Positions 1-7,512 of a stretch of 7,832 nt of DNA are shown piece after piece. The notes under the pieces are model-generated. The model worked only from the letters and a program-made list of their open reading frames with translations, had not been told where the DNA came from and did not search any database. A program made the translations under genes and the position numbers. Location of the stretch: contig CAOJNR010000050.1 in the NCBI GenBank assembly GCA_948439925.1, positions 1-7,832 of the forward strand, written 5' to 3'. This stretch comes from an uncultured Clostridia bacterium (lineage in GTDB: Bacteria; Bacillota; Clostridia; Christensenellales; UBA1242). Numbering within the stretch: position 1 is the stretch's first letter; each line of letters begins with the position of its first letter.

Positions 1-377
1 ATTCGCCATGCCTTAACAAGTTTGACGAAAATGCTTTCACCATTGTTTCTTCAAGTAAAACTTTGTCTGATGTTTCAAAATATCTATATAACAAAATAAA
101 AGCCTATCATCTAAAAAATGGCGTTGTGCTTTTTGGTGAAAACACAATCTTTATTGACGGCGATGTTGAAATTGAAGGCGGAGTTATAATCTATCCAAAC
201 AATATTATAAAAGGACAGACTGTTATCGCAAAGGGTGCAATTCTTGAAAGCGGAAATATAATTGAAGACAGCATAATTTCAGAAGACGCTTTCATAAGCG
301 ATTCCTTCATTCAAAAAAGCAAGGTTGGTCGTGGTGTAAGCGTGACTAGTGAAAGGATTGTCAATCAAAGTTTGTAA
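1..377 (+). CDS. glmU: GlmU-like protein, C-terminal part (linker and shortened left-handed beta-helix), 5' end outside window
   Basis: The frame is open from the left edge (first full codon at position 3) to TAA 375-377, giving 124 visible residues. They align with the linker helix and first coils of the left-handed beta-helix of GlmU, the enzyme that makes UDP-GlcNAc for peptidoglycan. Visible signatures are the helix KYLYNKIKAYHLKNGV, then FIDGDVEIEGG, VIIYPN and a run of hexapeptide-like turns ending at SKVGRGVSV. This last piece matches the place where Bacillus GlmU reads about SKVGNDVNIGPF. There the reading stops after ten more residues. The roughly 115 residues that normally follow, including the acetyl-CoA-binding coils and the catalytic His/Lys/Tyr/Asn/Ser, are absent, and no other frame downstream encodes them. 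The uridylyltransferase domain should lie upstream. I infer a GlmU-type nucleotidyltransferase without acetyltransferase activity; another sugar-nucleotide transferase with a short helix is the alternative. An internal TTG at 63 is not the start, because homology extends upstream of it. Confidence 0.7.
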   Translation, partial: SPCLNKFDENAFTIVSSSKTLSDVSKYLYNKIKAYHLKNGVVLFGENTIFIDGDVEIEGGVIIYPNNIIKGQTVIAKGAILESGNIIEDSIISEDAFISDSFIQKSKVGRGVSVTSERIVNQSL

Positions 378-440
378 GAATAAAATTTTGAAAAAAGTTA
401 AAAAAGATAAGACTATTTAAGATTTAATTTTGGAGAAAAA

Positions 441-944
441 ATGATAATTGTTGTGGGACTTGGAAACAAGGGAAAGGAATATGACTGGACCTATCACAAT
501 ATTGGCTTTATGGTGGCGGATAAACTTGCCTCTTTTCTTGGCGTTCGTTTTGAAAAAGAGAAAAATAAAGCCTACTGTTGTGAAGGCTTTTATAACGGAC
601 AAAAGATTGTGATTATAAAACCAACAACATATATGAATAATAGTGGGGAGGCGGTAAGCCTTTACAAAAAGAAAAATAAAGATGCGCGCATAATTGCCAT
701 TGTTGATGACATTGACCTTCCTGCTGGCAAACTGCGCTATCGTGAAAAGGGCAGTGCAGGAACGCATAACGGGCTTCGCTCAATCGTGGCTTATATTGGT
801 GAAGATTTTGAAAGGGTCAAAGTTGGCATTGGTCGTGATGAATCTGTTGACCTTGCCACACAGGTGCTGTCAAAAATCAAAGACAAAGCTCTTTTTGAAA
901 AGGCGACTGATGAGGCTGTTAAAATGATATTGGAGAAGATATGA
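441..944 (+). CDS. pth: Peptidyl-tRNA hydrolase
   Basis: Cytoplasmic esterase that cleaves peptidyl-tRNA released from stalled ribosomes, recycling tRNA; normally essential. The product has 167 residues, somewhat shorter than E. coli Pth (about 194), mainly at the C-terminus. The N-terminal fold starts directly with IIVVGLGNKGKEY. Catalytic and binding residues match E. coli: N9 (N10), H19 in TYHNIGF (catalytic H20), M65-N66 in PTTYMNNSG (M67-N68), D89 in VDDIDLP (D93) and N110 in GTHNGL (N114). VKVGIGR (127-132) is the usual strand. The ATG at 441 is supported by GGAG at 432-435 with a five-base spacer. The 63-bp gap from the upstream gene shows no convincing promoter or terminator, so read-through from upstream is likely. 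The last codons overlap mfd by four bases (ATGA), so the two are translationally coupled. prs, which usually sits between glmU and pth in Bacillota, is missing here. Confidence 0.97.
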   Translation: MIIVVGLGNKGKEYDWTYHNIGFMVADKLASFLGVRFEKEKNKAYCCEGFYNGQKIVIIKPTTYMNNSGEAVSLYKKKNKDARIIAIVDDIDLPAGKLRYREKGSAGTHNGLRSIVAYIGEDFERVKVGIGRDESVDLATQVLSKIKDKALFEKATDEAVKMILEKI

Positions 945-3900
945 GTCCGATTGATAAAAGGCTTGAAAGGATACTGACAAACAAAAGCATCTCAGGGCTA
1001 TCTGACGGCGAGAAGGTTATTCTGGGTGGGAATTTTTCTCACGCTGTTTTTTTGTGCCCAGATTTTGTCACTGCTGGAAAATATAAGCGCGGACTTGAAG
1101 CGCTTGGAAAAAGTTGTCAAATCATAACCTCTTCAAGAGAAGGCAAAGATGGACAGGATAAAAATATCTTGCCTTTTGTCAGTGCGGTCACAGAATTTTT
1201 AAGTGGTCAATGCAGTGCGCTTATCGTTCTTCCTTGCTCGGCACTGATTAAGTTTGATATTGAAAGTTTTTTAAATCCTTTGAAACTTACAAAAGGCAAA
1301 GAATATAACATTGAAAAACTGATTTCAAACCTTGTCGGCATTGGATATGAACGCACAGAACTTGTTTCTCTTCAAGGTCAATTTGCACTGCGTGGAGATA
1401 TTCTTGATATCTTTCCAACCAACTCAGAGAATCCAATAAGAATTGAGTTTTTTGATGAACTTATTGAAAAAATCTCATTTTTTGACCTTCAAACCATGAA
1501 AAATCAAGGAAAACTTGAATATTTTTCCTTTTTTCCTTGCACTTTGCCGTTTGGTGAGGACGATGTCTTTTCGCTTGGCGGATATAGAATAATTGATCAA
1601 CCAAAACGTATTTCAGATGAGTTTGAACTTCTTCTTAAAAGCTATCAAGCGCTGTCGAGTTTTAATAGAAATGAATACAACACCTTTGACGACTATTTCT
1701 CTCGCGCTGATATCATTTTTGATAACAGTGGCAAGGTAAGTGAGCAGTCTTATTCAAATCAAACAGTTCCAACGCGAAGCTATCTGACAGATTTTATGGC
1801 ACTCAAAAGTGACCTTATGAGCTATCTAAATATGCACTGCGCGGTGGTGCTTTTTGCAGGTAACGAAAAAAATAAAGAGCGAATAATTCAGTTCTTGCGT
1901 GATAACTCAATAAGGTATTATGATTACGAACTTGATGCTTTTGAAACTGGCAAAATTTTTGTGTCATCTCTCAATTTTCCATACTCATTTTCTTTCTTGA
2001 AAGAGCGAATAATTGCAATCGGAAGTGACAGCCTTTTTAAGCAAAATGTAACCAAGTTTTCAAAAGGCAAACATTCAGTTTTCTATCTGCCAAAACTGAA
2101 CGATTATGTTGTTCACTCTTTCCACGGAATTGGAAAATGCGTTGACATTAAACGCATGAAGATTGGCGACTACGAGAAAGACTACTTTGTCATTGAGTAT
2201 AAATCAGGCGGAGTGCTTTATCTTCCAAGTGAAGAGGCAAACACGATATCGGCTTACATTGGCGGAGAAGAAAGCCCAAAACTTTCTTCACTTGGTGGAG
2301 CGGAATTCACCAGACTGAAAAATAAGGTCAAATCCAGCCTCAAAGAAATGGCTATCAGTCTGACCGAAGTCTATCGCGAAAGGCAAAACAGCAAGGGATT
2401 TGCATTTAAGCGTGACGAGTTTCTTGAAAAGCAGTTTGCTGATTCCTTTGGCTATCAGGAAACAGATGACCAACTCAAAGCAATCGCTGATATTGACGCT
2501 GACATGCAAAGTGATAAGATTATGGACAGGCTTATCTGTGGCGATGTTGGCTATGGCAAAACAGAAGTTGCACTGCGTGCGTGCTTTAAATGTGCTTATA
2601 ACGGCAAACAAGTTTGTCTGCTTTGTCCAACCACAATTCTTTCTGAGCAACACTATAAAACAGCAAAAGCAAGGCTTGAAAGTTTTGGAATCAATGTTGA
2701 AGTTCTCAACCGCTTTAAAACGCCAGCCGAGGCAAAAAATATTTTAGAAAGACTGAAAGATGGCAAAATTGACATGATTATTGGCACACATAGACTTCTT
2801 GGCAAGGATGTTGTTTTCCATGACCTTGGACTTTTGGTGCTTGATGAAGAACAGAGGTTTGGTGTTGAAGATAAAGAAAAAATCAAAAACAACAAGCGTA
2901 GCGTTGATGTTTTGTCGCTCTCAGCAACGCCAATTCCAAGAACGCTCAATATGTCGCTTTCAGGAATTCGTGATATTTCAATTATTGAAACTCCGCCAAA
3001 AGAGCGCCTTCCAATTCAGACCTATGTCGCTGAGCAATCAGACGAACTTATAAAAGATGTGCTTTCACGAGAACTTGCTCGTGGCGGTCAAGCTTTTGTG
3101 ATATACAATCGCGTTGAAGATATTGAAGAATTTTCTTCATACATCTCACGACTTGTCCCAAACTCAAAGGTGGGCTTTGCTCATGGTCAGATGAATGAAA
3201 AGTCACTTGAAAATGTGATAGGGCGCATGTTTGCAGGAGAGTATAATATCATCGTTTCAACAACGCTTATTGAAAATGGAATTGATTTGCCTTCTGCAAA
3301 CACTATGGTTATAATCGAGGCTGACAGACTTGGACTTGGTCAACTCTATCAAATTCGCGGAAGAATTGGACGCAGTGACCGATTAAGCTACGCTTATCTC
3401 ACTTATATTAAAGATAAAATTTTAACGCCTGAGGCTTACAAGCGCCTTGAAGCGATCAAAGAGTTCAGTCAGCTTGGCAGTGGTTTCAAGATTGCTATGC
3501 GTGACCTTGAAATCCGCGGAGCTGGAAATATATTTGGCAAAGAGCAACATGGACACATAGCCAAAGTGGGTTATGATATGTTTGTCAAACTGCTTGACGA
3601 AGCAGTAGGTGAAATTCAAGGTAAAAAGAATGAAAATGAAGTCAATGTCAAACTTGAAGTGACACTCGACGCGTTTATAAGTGAGAGCTATATCCCATCA
3701 AGTGATGAACGAATTATGTTTTACACAAAAATTAGTGAAATAAAATCCTTGCATGAGCGCGATGAAGTGCTTTCAAGTTTGCTTGATGGTTTCGGTTCTG
3801 TTCCAGTTGAAGTGGAAAACCTTTCAAACCTTGCACTTCTGAGAAATCTTGCGTCTGAGTTTGGTATTATAAAAGTGCAGATAAACCCAACAAAATGTGC

Positions 3901-4075
3901 GCTTATCCTTGAAAAACGAGAGGATATTCTTGATAGTCGTCTTGCAAAAGTGATGAATGAGTTTGGAGGAAAACTTGCTTTTGACAGTCTTGCAAAGCTC
4001 ACATTTGATAAAGTCATGTCGGTCAGGGATAAGGTTAAAACCATGGTTTCAATGCTTATTGAAGCAAAAAATTAA
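941..4075 (+). CDS. mfd: Transcription-repair coupling factor Mfd
   Basis: ATP-dependent DNA translocase that pushes stalled RNA polymerase off DNA and recruits UvrA for nucleotide excision repair. It has 1044 residues against about 1150-1180 usually. Domain order is: UvrB-like module (about 1-200) with GYERTELV and RGDILDIFP; a short linker/D3 region; a CarD-like RNA-polymerase-interacting domain (about 385-441, DYVVHSFHGIGK); RecG-like helicase; C-terminal TRCF domain (about 900-1044). Helicase motifs are Walker A GDVGYGKT (534-541), DEEQ (635-638), SATPIPRT (661-668), STTLIENGID (773-782) and QIRGRIGRS (804-812). The TRG motif region GSGFKIAMRDLEIRGAGN follows at 846-863. R151, R167 and F171 sit where E. 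coli R165, R181 and F185 contact UvrA, so repair coupling is probably kept. The missing residues come from the N-terminal half: about 30 before GYER and about 80 before the polymerase-binding domain. The ATG overlaps the pth stop and has GGAG at 932-935. The closest relative by architecture, RecG, lacks the CarD-like domain. Confidence 0.98.
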   Translation: MSPIDKRLERILTNKSISGLSDGEKVILGGNFSHAVFLCPDFVTAGKYKRGLEALGKSCQIITSSREGKDGQDKNILPFVSAVTEFLSGQCSALIVLPCSALIKFDIESFLNPLKLTKGKEYNIEKLISNLVGIGYERTELVSLQGQFALRGDILDIFPTNSENPIRIEFFDELIEKISFFDLQTMKNQGKLEYFSFFPCTLPFGEDDVFSLGGYRIIDQPKRISDEFELLLKSYQALSSFNRNEYNTFDDYFSRADIIFDNSGKVSEQSYSNQTVPTRSYLTDFMALKSDLMSYLNMHCAVVLFAGNEKNKERIIQFLRDNSIRYYDYELDAFETGKIFVSSLNFPYSFSFLKERIIAIGSDSLFKQNVTKFSKGKHSVFYLPKLNDYVVHSFHGIGKCVDIKRMKIGDYEKDYFVIEYKSGGVLYLPSEEANTISAYIGGEESPKLSSLGGAEFTRLKNKVKSSLKEMAISLTEVYRERQNSKGFAFKRDEFLEKQFADSFGYQETDDQLKAIADIDADMQSDKIMDRLICGDVGYGKTEVALRACFKCAYNGKQVCLLCPTTILSEQHYKTAKARLESFGINVEVLNRFKTPAEAKNILERLKDGKIDMIIGTHRLLGKDVVFHDLGLLVLDEEQRFGVEDKEKIKNNKRSVDVLSLSATPIPRTLNMSLSGIRDISIIETPPKERLPIQTYVAEQSDELIKDVLSRELARGGQAFVIYNRVEDIEEFSSYISRLVPNSKVGFAHGQMNEKSLENVIGRMFAGEYNIIVSTTLIENGIDLPSANTMVIIEADRLGLGQLYQIRGRIGRSDRLSYAYLTYIKDKILTPEAYKRLEAIKEFSQLGSGFKIAMRDLEIRGAGNIFGKEQHGHIAKVGYDMFVKLLDEAVGEIQGKKNENEVNVKLEVTLDAFISESYIPSSDERIMFYTKISEIKSLHERDEVLSSLLDGFGSVPVEVENLSNLALLRNLASEFGIIKVQINPTKCALILEKREDILDSRLAKVMNEFGGKLAFDSLAKLTFDKVMSVRDKVKTMVSMLIEAKN

Positions 4076-4104
4076 TAACTTTTGTTTTTATTGCCTAAAA
4101 ATGC

Positions 4105-4134
4105 TTGAAATTTTTGACTAGAATGTATTATAAT
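4105..4134 (+). promoter_or_regulatory. Sigma-A-type promoter for the PPIase lipoprotein gene
   Basis: TTGAAA (4105-4110), an 18-base spacer, then a perfect TATAAT (4129-4134). The predicted +1 is near 4141, giving a 5' leader of about 25 bases with GGAG at 4157-4160 in front of ATG 4166. A second pairing overlaps it: TTGACT (4114-4119), 19 bases, TATAAT (4139-4144). One or both could be used. No clear terminator hairpin lies between the mfd stop (4073-4075) and this site, so some read-through from mfd is possible. Predicted from sequence only. Confidence 0.65.
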
Positions 4135-4144
4135 TGACTATAAT
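4114..4144 (+). repeat. Direct repeat TTGACTA(G/T)AAT overlapping the promoter
   Basis: Two 11-base copies, 4114-4124 and 4134-4144, match at 10 of 11 positions and start 20 bases apart, close to two turns of DNA helix. They overlap the promoter of the downstream lipoprotein gene. This could be an operator for a dimeric regulator, or simply two overlapping promoter-like elements in AT-rich DNA. The sequence alone does not decide. Confidence 0.4.
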
Positions 4145-4165
4145 CGAGAAAAGAACGGAGAAATA

Positions 4166-5887
4166 ATGAAAAAAAGAGTTACTGGAATTTTATTATGTAT
4201 GCTTATGTTTTGCATGTCTATCTTTGCGGGTTGCTCACTCGTGACAAGAGATATGGCAAAGTATTTGGCAACCACTGTTATTGAAATCACACTCAATGAG
4301 CCATTAGGCAACGATAATGACAAAATGATTGTGCAAAAGCGTGATTTGATTTCAGCATACAACACTTATGGTTACTATTATCAACAGAATGGCTATTCAA
4401 AGGAAGAGGCACTCAATATGACGATTGAACTTCTTATCAACAGACGTATCACAATCGCCAAGGCAGAGGAGTTTTATCCAGAACTTTCTGTTAAAGAAAA
4501 AACATATCTTTGGTCTGAAACATATGATGCGTTGAATGACAATTTCAACAGCTATCTCAATGACGTGCTTGGAATAACTGATTCAAGCTCATCGTCAAGT
4601 GATGATGAAGTCAAGTTTAACGGCTATGACAAGAATGCAGTTTTGAAAGAAGTGGATGATAAACTTCTTATTGAAAAAACTGAAAGCGCTTCAACAAAGA
4701 TTGATGAGTTTAAATACACAGTTGCTCGTGATTTTGATAAAAACGAAGATAGAGAACTTATCTATTCAAACTTTGTTAAGTTTATAAGTGACCAACGCGA
4801 TAAGAACTATACTGAGGCTTTTAATGATTATTTCAAAGCACTTTTAAGTAGCGAAGAAGGTCAAAAGCTTTCTGAGGACAAAATTTCTGTTTTCGAAAGG
4901 GAAATCAAAAGACTTTATAAGGTTGTTTATGAAAACTATATGATTGAAAAATATGAGGAATATTACACAACTGACGAAAGCAATGAGTCATATATCACAC
5001 CAAAGCAAATTGTTGACCTCTATTCAAGCAAGGTTCGCGCTTCTTACACTAAGTATGAAATCGAGGGAGCAAGCACTTATGACAGCGACATGACAAACAG
5101 TGCAAATTCAATTTATTATTACAAAGACCAAGGCACAAAATTCTTTAAAGTTGCACATATTCTTTTCAAGTTTAATGATGAGCAAAGCGCGCGTTATAAA
5201 CAAATCGAAACAGAATATAATTCTGGCAAGTATACCAAAGAAGTTAGAGATGCCGAACTTGATAAGCTTTATGCATCAATCGTTCCAATCGCAAGAGAGA
5301 AAAACGAAGATGGAATTTATGTTGAGAAAGAAAACAAGGCAAGCTATGAAAAGTCTTCACAAGCGCTTCGTGACTATATAGCAAACGAGGTGGCCAAAGA
5401 GGAGGGCAAGTTTAATAAAGCTGACAGATTCAATGAACTTATTTATCAGTATAACGAAGACCCTGGAATGATGAATCCATCTGATATCTACACAATCGGT
5501 GTTGATGGTGAGGGAAATGCAGTTTCTTCTTTCGTTCCTGAATTTAACGAGGCTGGAATTGCGCTTTACAACAAGGGAAATGGTCAAATCGGGGATATTT
5601 CAGGGCTTGTTCGAACTGAAAATGGACTTCATGTTCTCTTCTATGCTGGCGAGATTGAAAATCTTTACGACGGAATCAATGAGAAATTTTCTCTCTCTGA
5701 TAAAGCGGTTGTGAAACTTTATAACGAAAGACCAAATATTCTTTTGAACAAAACCTATTTTGACACGCTCTATGACGAACTGGTAAGTGACAATTATGCA
5801 ATTTTTGAAAACCTGCAAATGACTGAAATCAAAAAAGCATACACAATCACTGTTTATCCAGATTCATATAAAGATTTGATTGGCTAA
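4166..5887 (+). CDS. SurA/PrsA-like parvulin peptidyl-prolyl isomerase, predicted lipoprotein
   Basis: Predicted extracytoplasmic foldase/chaperone for exported proteins, tethered to the membrane by a lipid anchor. The N-terminus is a lipoprotein signal: KKR, hydrophobic 5-21, and FAGC with the lipidated cysteine at C23 (F at -3 is less usual than L). Residues about 55-270 are helical and acidic. The stretch LISAYNTYGYYYQQNG and the following LINRR..IAKAEEF resemble the SurA_N chaperone region. A serine run (139-145) breaks this part. The parvulin domain starts at KVAHILFKF (328-336) and resumes at FNELIYQYNEDPG (422-434), then FVPEFNEAGIAL and TENGLHVLFY. The two conserved histidines are H331 and H489. 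Between the first strand and FNELI lie about 85 residues where parvulins usually have 25-30, so there is a helical, charged insert of about 60. The ATG has GGAG at 4157-4160. The position after mfd matches clostridial gene order. A terminator follows, so this is probably a single-gene unit. The fold assignment is firm; isomerase activity is inferred. Confidence 0.88.
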   Translation: MKKRVTGILLCMLMFCMSIFAGCSLVTRDMAKYLATTVIEITLNEPLGNDNDKMIVQKRDLISAYNTYGYYYQQNGYSKEEALNMTIELLINRRITIAKAEEFYPELSVKEKTYLWSETYDALNDNFNSYLNDVLGITDSSSSSSDDEVKFNGYDKNAVLKEVDDKLLIEKTESASTKIDEFKYTVARDFDKNEDRELIYSNFVKFISDQRDKNYTEAFNDYFKALLSSEEGQKLSEDKISVFEREIKRLYKVVYENYMIEKYEEYYTTDESNESYITPKQIVDLYSSKVRASYTKYEIEGASTYDSDMTNSANSIYYYKDQGTKFFKVAHILFKFNDEQSARYKQIETEYNSGKYTKEVRDAELDKLYASIVPIAREKNEDGIYVEKENKASYEKSSQALRDYIANEVAKEEGKFNKADRFNELIYQYNEDPGMMNPSDIYTIGVDGEGNAVSSFVPEFNEAGIALYNKGNGQIGDISGLVRTENGLHVLFYAGEIENLYDGINEKFSLSDKAVVKLYNERPNILLNKTYFDTLYDELVSDNYAIFENLQMTEIKKAYTITVYPDSYKDLIG

Positions 5888-5920
5888 TTAAAGCTCCAAG
5901 AAAAGTTATAATTTTTAATA

Positions 5921-5956
5921 AAAATACCTTTGCAGTTTGACAAAGGTGTTTTTTTT
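5921..5956 (+). terminator. Rho-independent terminator after the PPIase gene
   Basis: The core stem ACCTTTG (5926-5932) pairs with CAAAGGT (5941-5947) around an eight-base loop. It can extend through a T-G wobble and an A/T tract (AAAA at 5921-5924 with the first Ts at 5949-5952) to 12 pairs. Eight consecutive Ts (5949-5956) follow. It lies 34 bases after the PPIase stop codon. Its 3' arm overlaps the next gene's promoter. Confidence 0.9.
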
Positions 5957-5965
5957 GGTTATACT
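5937..5965 (+). promoter_or_regulatory. Near-consensus sigma-A promoter embedded in the terminator
   Basis: A perfect TTGACA (5937-5942), an exact 17-base spacer, then TATACT (5960-5965; one mismatch to TATAAT). The -35 box lies in the loop and 3' arm of the preceding terminator, and the terminator T-tract is the spacer. Six bases separate the -10 box from A5972, so the predicted +1 is the A of the downstream ATG. That would give a transcript with no 5' leader. Confidence 0.8.
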
Positions 5966-5971
5966 AGTATC

Positions 5972-7501
5972 ATGAGCGGTCAAGAGAAAGTTCAAAAAAA
6001 GAGCAAAAGCAAAAAACAAAATTTGATTTTGCCAGAACAGCAAAATGACAATCTCGCATCACAAGCGGAGAGCGTTTTTCTTGACGAAAATGTTAAAGAT
6101 GAAAAAGCCGTTAAAGGTAAACAAAATAAAAAGTTAAAAAAAGAAAACAAACAAACTGCACAGGTTGATGAAAATGAAAGTTTTGATGAAAGTGCTGTTG
6201 AAAATTCTTTTGAAAAAATTGAGGGCAAAGAAAAGCCTGAAACTTTTGATGCTTCAAATTTAAGTGATGAAGAAAAGAAAGAAAGAGAAAGAATTGACGA
6301 GCAAAAGCGAAAATTAGACGAAGCTGAGCAAAGCGTTGCAAAGCAAAACAGCAAGAAAAAGAAACTTTTAAACCTCGGCTTCCTTATTCTCAACATTTGC
6401 ATTGTTGCAGGAATTTTGGTTTATCAGCTCAATGGTCAAAAGATTGAACTGGTTCATGGACTCAAACTTAATGGCTGGGCAATACTTCTACTTTTTATAT
6501 TTTTTGGCGTAACTTTATTTTTGGATACCTTTACCATTTCATATCTGCTTCGCATTTCAACTGGAAAGTGGAGAATGGGAATTTCCTACAAGGTTTTTGC
6601 GATCGGGAAATACTATGATAACATAACACCGCTTGCAACTGGCGGTCAACCTTTCCAAATAACTTATCTGAAAAATCGGGGAGTTCCACTTCACACTGCG
6701 CTTTCTGTGCCAATGGCGAAATATCTTTTTCAACAGATTGCATGGGTGCTTTTGGGACTTATCTGCCTTATAATTTCATCCGTTGATAAATCTTTTAATA
6801 CCTTTGTTACAATCGCGTCAGTAATCGGTTTCCTTCTCAGTTTTGTTATGCTTGCAGTGGTTGTTTTCCTTTGTGTTTGCAAAACGGTTGGTCGCAAGCT
6901 TGTTGTGAAAACTCTCAGACTTCTATATAAAATGAAGATTGTCAAAAACTATGATAAGCAATACTCGAAAATCACAAAGTATATTGAAGATTTCCAAAGC
7001 GTTATGCAACAATATGCCAAGTCGCCAAAAGATTTCCTCATTATGACAATAACGTCAATCGTCAGACTGATTTTCTATTATTCAATTCCTTATTTCATTT
7101 ATGCAATGATGAAAGGCTTCGACAGCAGTTTATATGTCAACTTTGTGGTGATGAGTTTGCTTGTTGATTTGGCGTCATCTTTCTTCCCATTGCCTGGCGG
7201 AACTGGTATGAATGAAATTTCATTCAGTGCAATGTTTTCTTCCCTTTTTGACCACACACTTATGACCTTTTGGGCACTTCTTATTTGGAGATTTTTCTCA
7301 TATTACTATAACCTTATTCAAGGCATTTTCTGTATTACCTATGATGTTGCCTATGGTAACCGCAAGTTCAGATGGCTTCAAAAGAAAGAAATGCTTGTTG
7401 AAGAGAGCAAGATGTTTAAACAGGTTCAAATTGATAAATTTAGGCAAGAGCGCATGAAGAGAAGACGGACGGCACGTAATAGAAAAAAAAGTATAGAATA
7501 A
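5972..7501 (+). CDS. UPF0104 / LPG-synthase transmembrane (MprF flippase-like) protein with long charged N-terminal extension
   Basis: Polytopic membrane protein of 509 residues from ATG 5972. Residues 1-132 are hydrophilic, rich in Lys, Glu and Gln, with a likely coiled coil at about 98-131. Hydrophobic segments follow at about 134-153, 168-190, 253-270, 277-302, 355-380, 388-406 and 427-451, then a basic tail (about 482-509). Family signatures are YYDNITPLATGGQPFQ (214-229) and PLPGGTGMNE (406-415), typical of the membrane domain that in MprF moves aminoacylated phosphatidylglycerol across the membrane. There is no C-terminal aminoacyl-transferase (DUF2156) domain, so it cannot be a complete MprF. 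A flippase-like or envelope lipid role is inferred and the substrate is unknown. The ATG has no Shine-Dalgarno site, but a strong promoter places +1 on it. An in-frame TTG at 5930 lies inside the terminator and upstream of that +1, so it is not the start. No nearby ATG within the extension offers an alternative; the next in-frame Met is beyond the second membrane segment. Confidence 0.88.
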   Translation: MSGQEKVQKKSKSKKQNLILPEQQNDNLASQAESVFLDENVKDEKAVKGKQNKKLKKENKQTAQVDENESFDESAVENSFEKIEGKEKPETFDASNLSDEEKKERERIDEQKRKLDEAEQSVAKQNSKKKKLLNLGFLILNICIVAGILVYQLNGQKIELVHGLKLNGWAILLLFIFFGVTLFLDTFTISYLLRISTGKWRMGISYKVFAIGKYYDNITPLATGGQPFQITYLKNRGVPLHTALSVPMAKYLFQQIAWVLLGLICLIISSVDKSFNTFVTIASVIGFLLSFVMLAVVVFLCVCKTVGRKLVVKTLRLLYKMKIVKNYDKQYSKITKYIEDFQSVMQQYAKSPKDFLIMTITSIVRLIFYYSIPYFIYAMMKGFDSSLYVNFVVMSLLVDLASSFFPLPGGTGMNEISFSAMFSSLFDHTLMTFWALLIWRFFSYYYNLIQGIFCITYDVAYGNRKFRWLQKKEMLVEESKMFKQVQIDKFRQERMKRRRTARNRKKSIE

Positions 7502-7512
7502 AATTGTAAAAT

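Noticed and set aside
63..377. A 104-residue gene starting at TTG 63
   Set aside because: The frame is open to the left edge and the GlmU-like linker helix begins upstream of this codon, which has no ribosome binding site. It is an internal codon of a longer gene.
388..419. Candidate promoter before pth (TTGAAA ... TATTTA)
   Set aside because: The spacer is 20 bases and the -10 box is poor, in a very AT-rich gap. Read-through from upstream is the simpler explanation.
417..767. Minus-strand frame opposite pth
   Set aside because: It overlaps a clear pth with intact catalytic residues, and its product has no recognisable features.
4076..4104. Terminator after mfd
   Set aside because: The region is T-rich but no stem of useful length is present.
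4578..4605. Serine-codon run as a phase-variable repeat
   Set aside because: The codons are mixed (TCA, AGC, TCG, AGT), so there is no simple repeat for slippage. It reads as a flexible linker.
5930..5971. TTG 5930 as start of the flippase-like gene
   Set aside because: It lies inside the terminator stem and upstream of the predicted +1, has no ribosome binding site, and the 14 added residues only translate terminator and promoter sequence.
5992..6402. Long minus-strand frame opposite the charged extension
   Set aside because: Its Phe/Ser/Leu-rich product is what the complement of Lys/Glu-rich codons gives. It has no ribosome binding site and overlaps a well supported gene.
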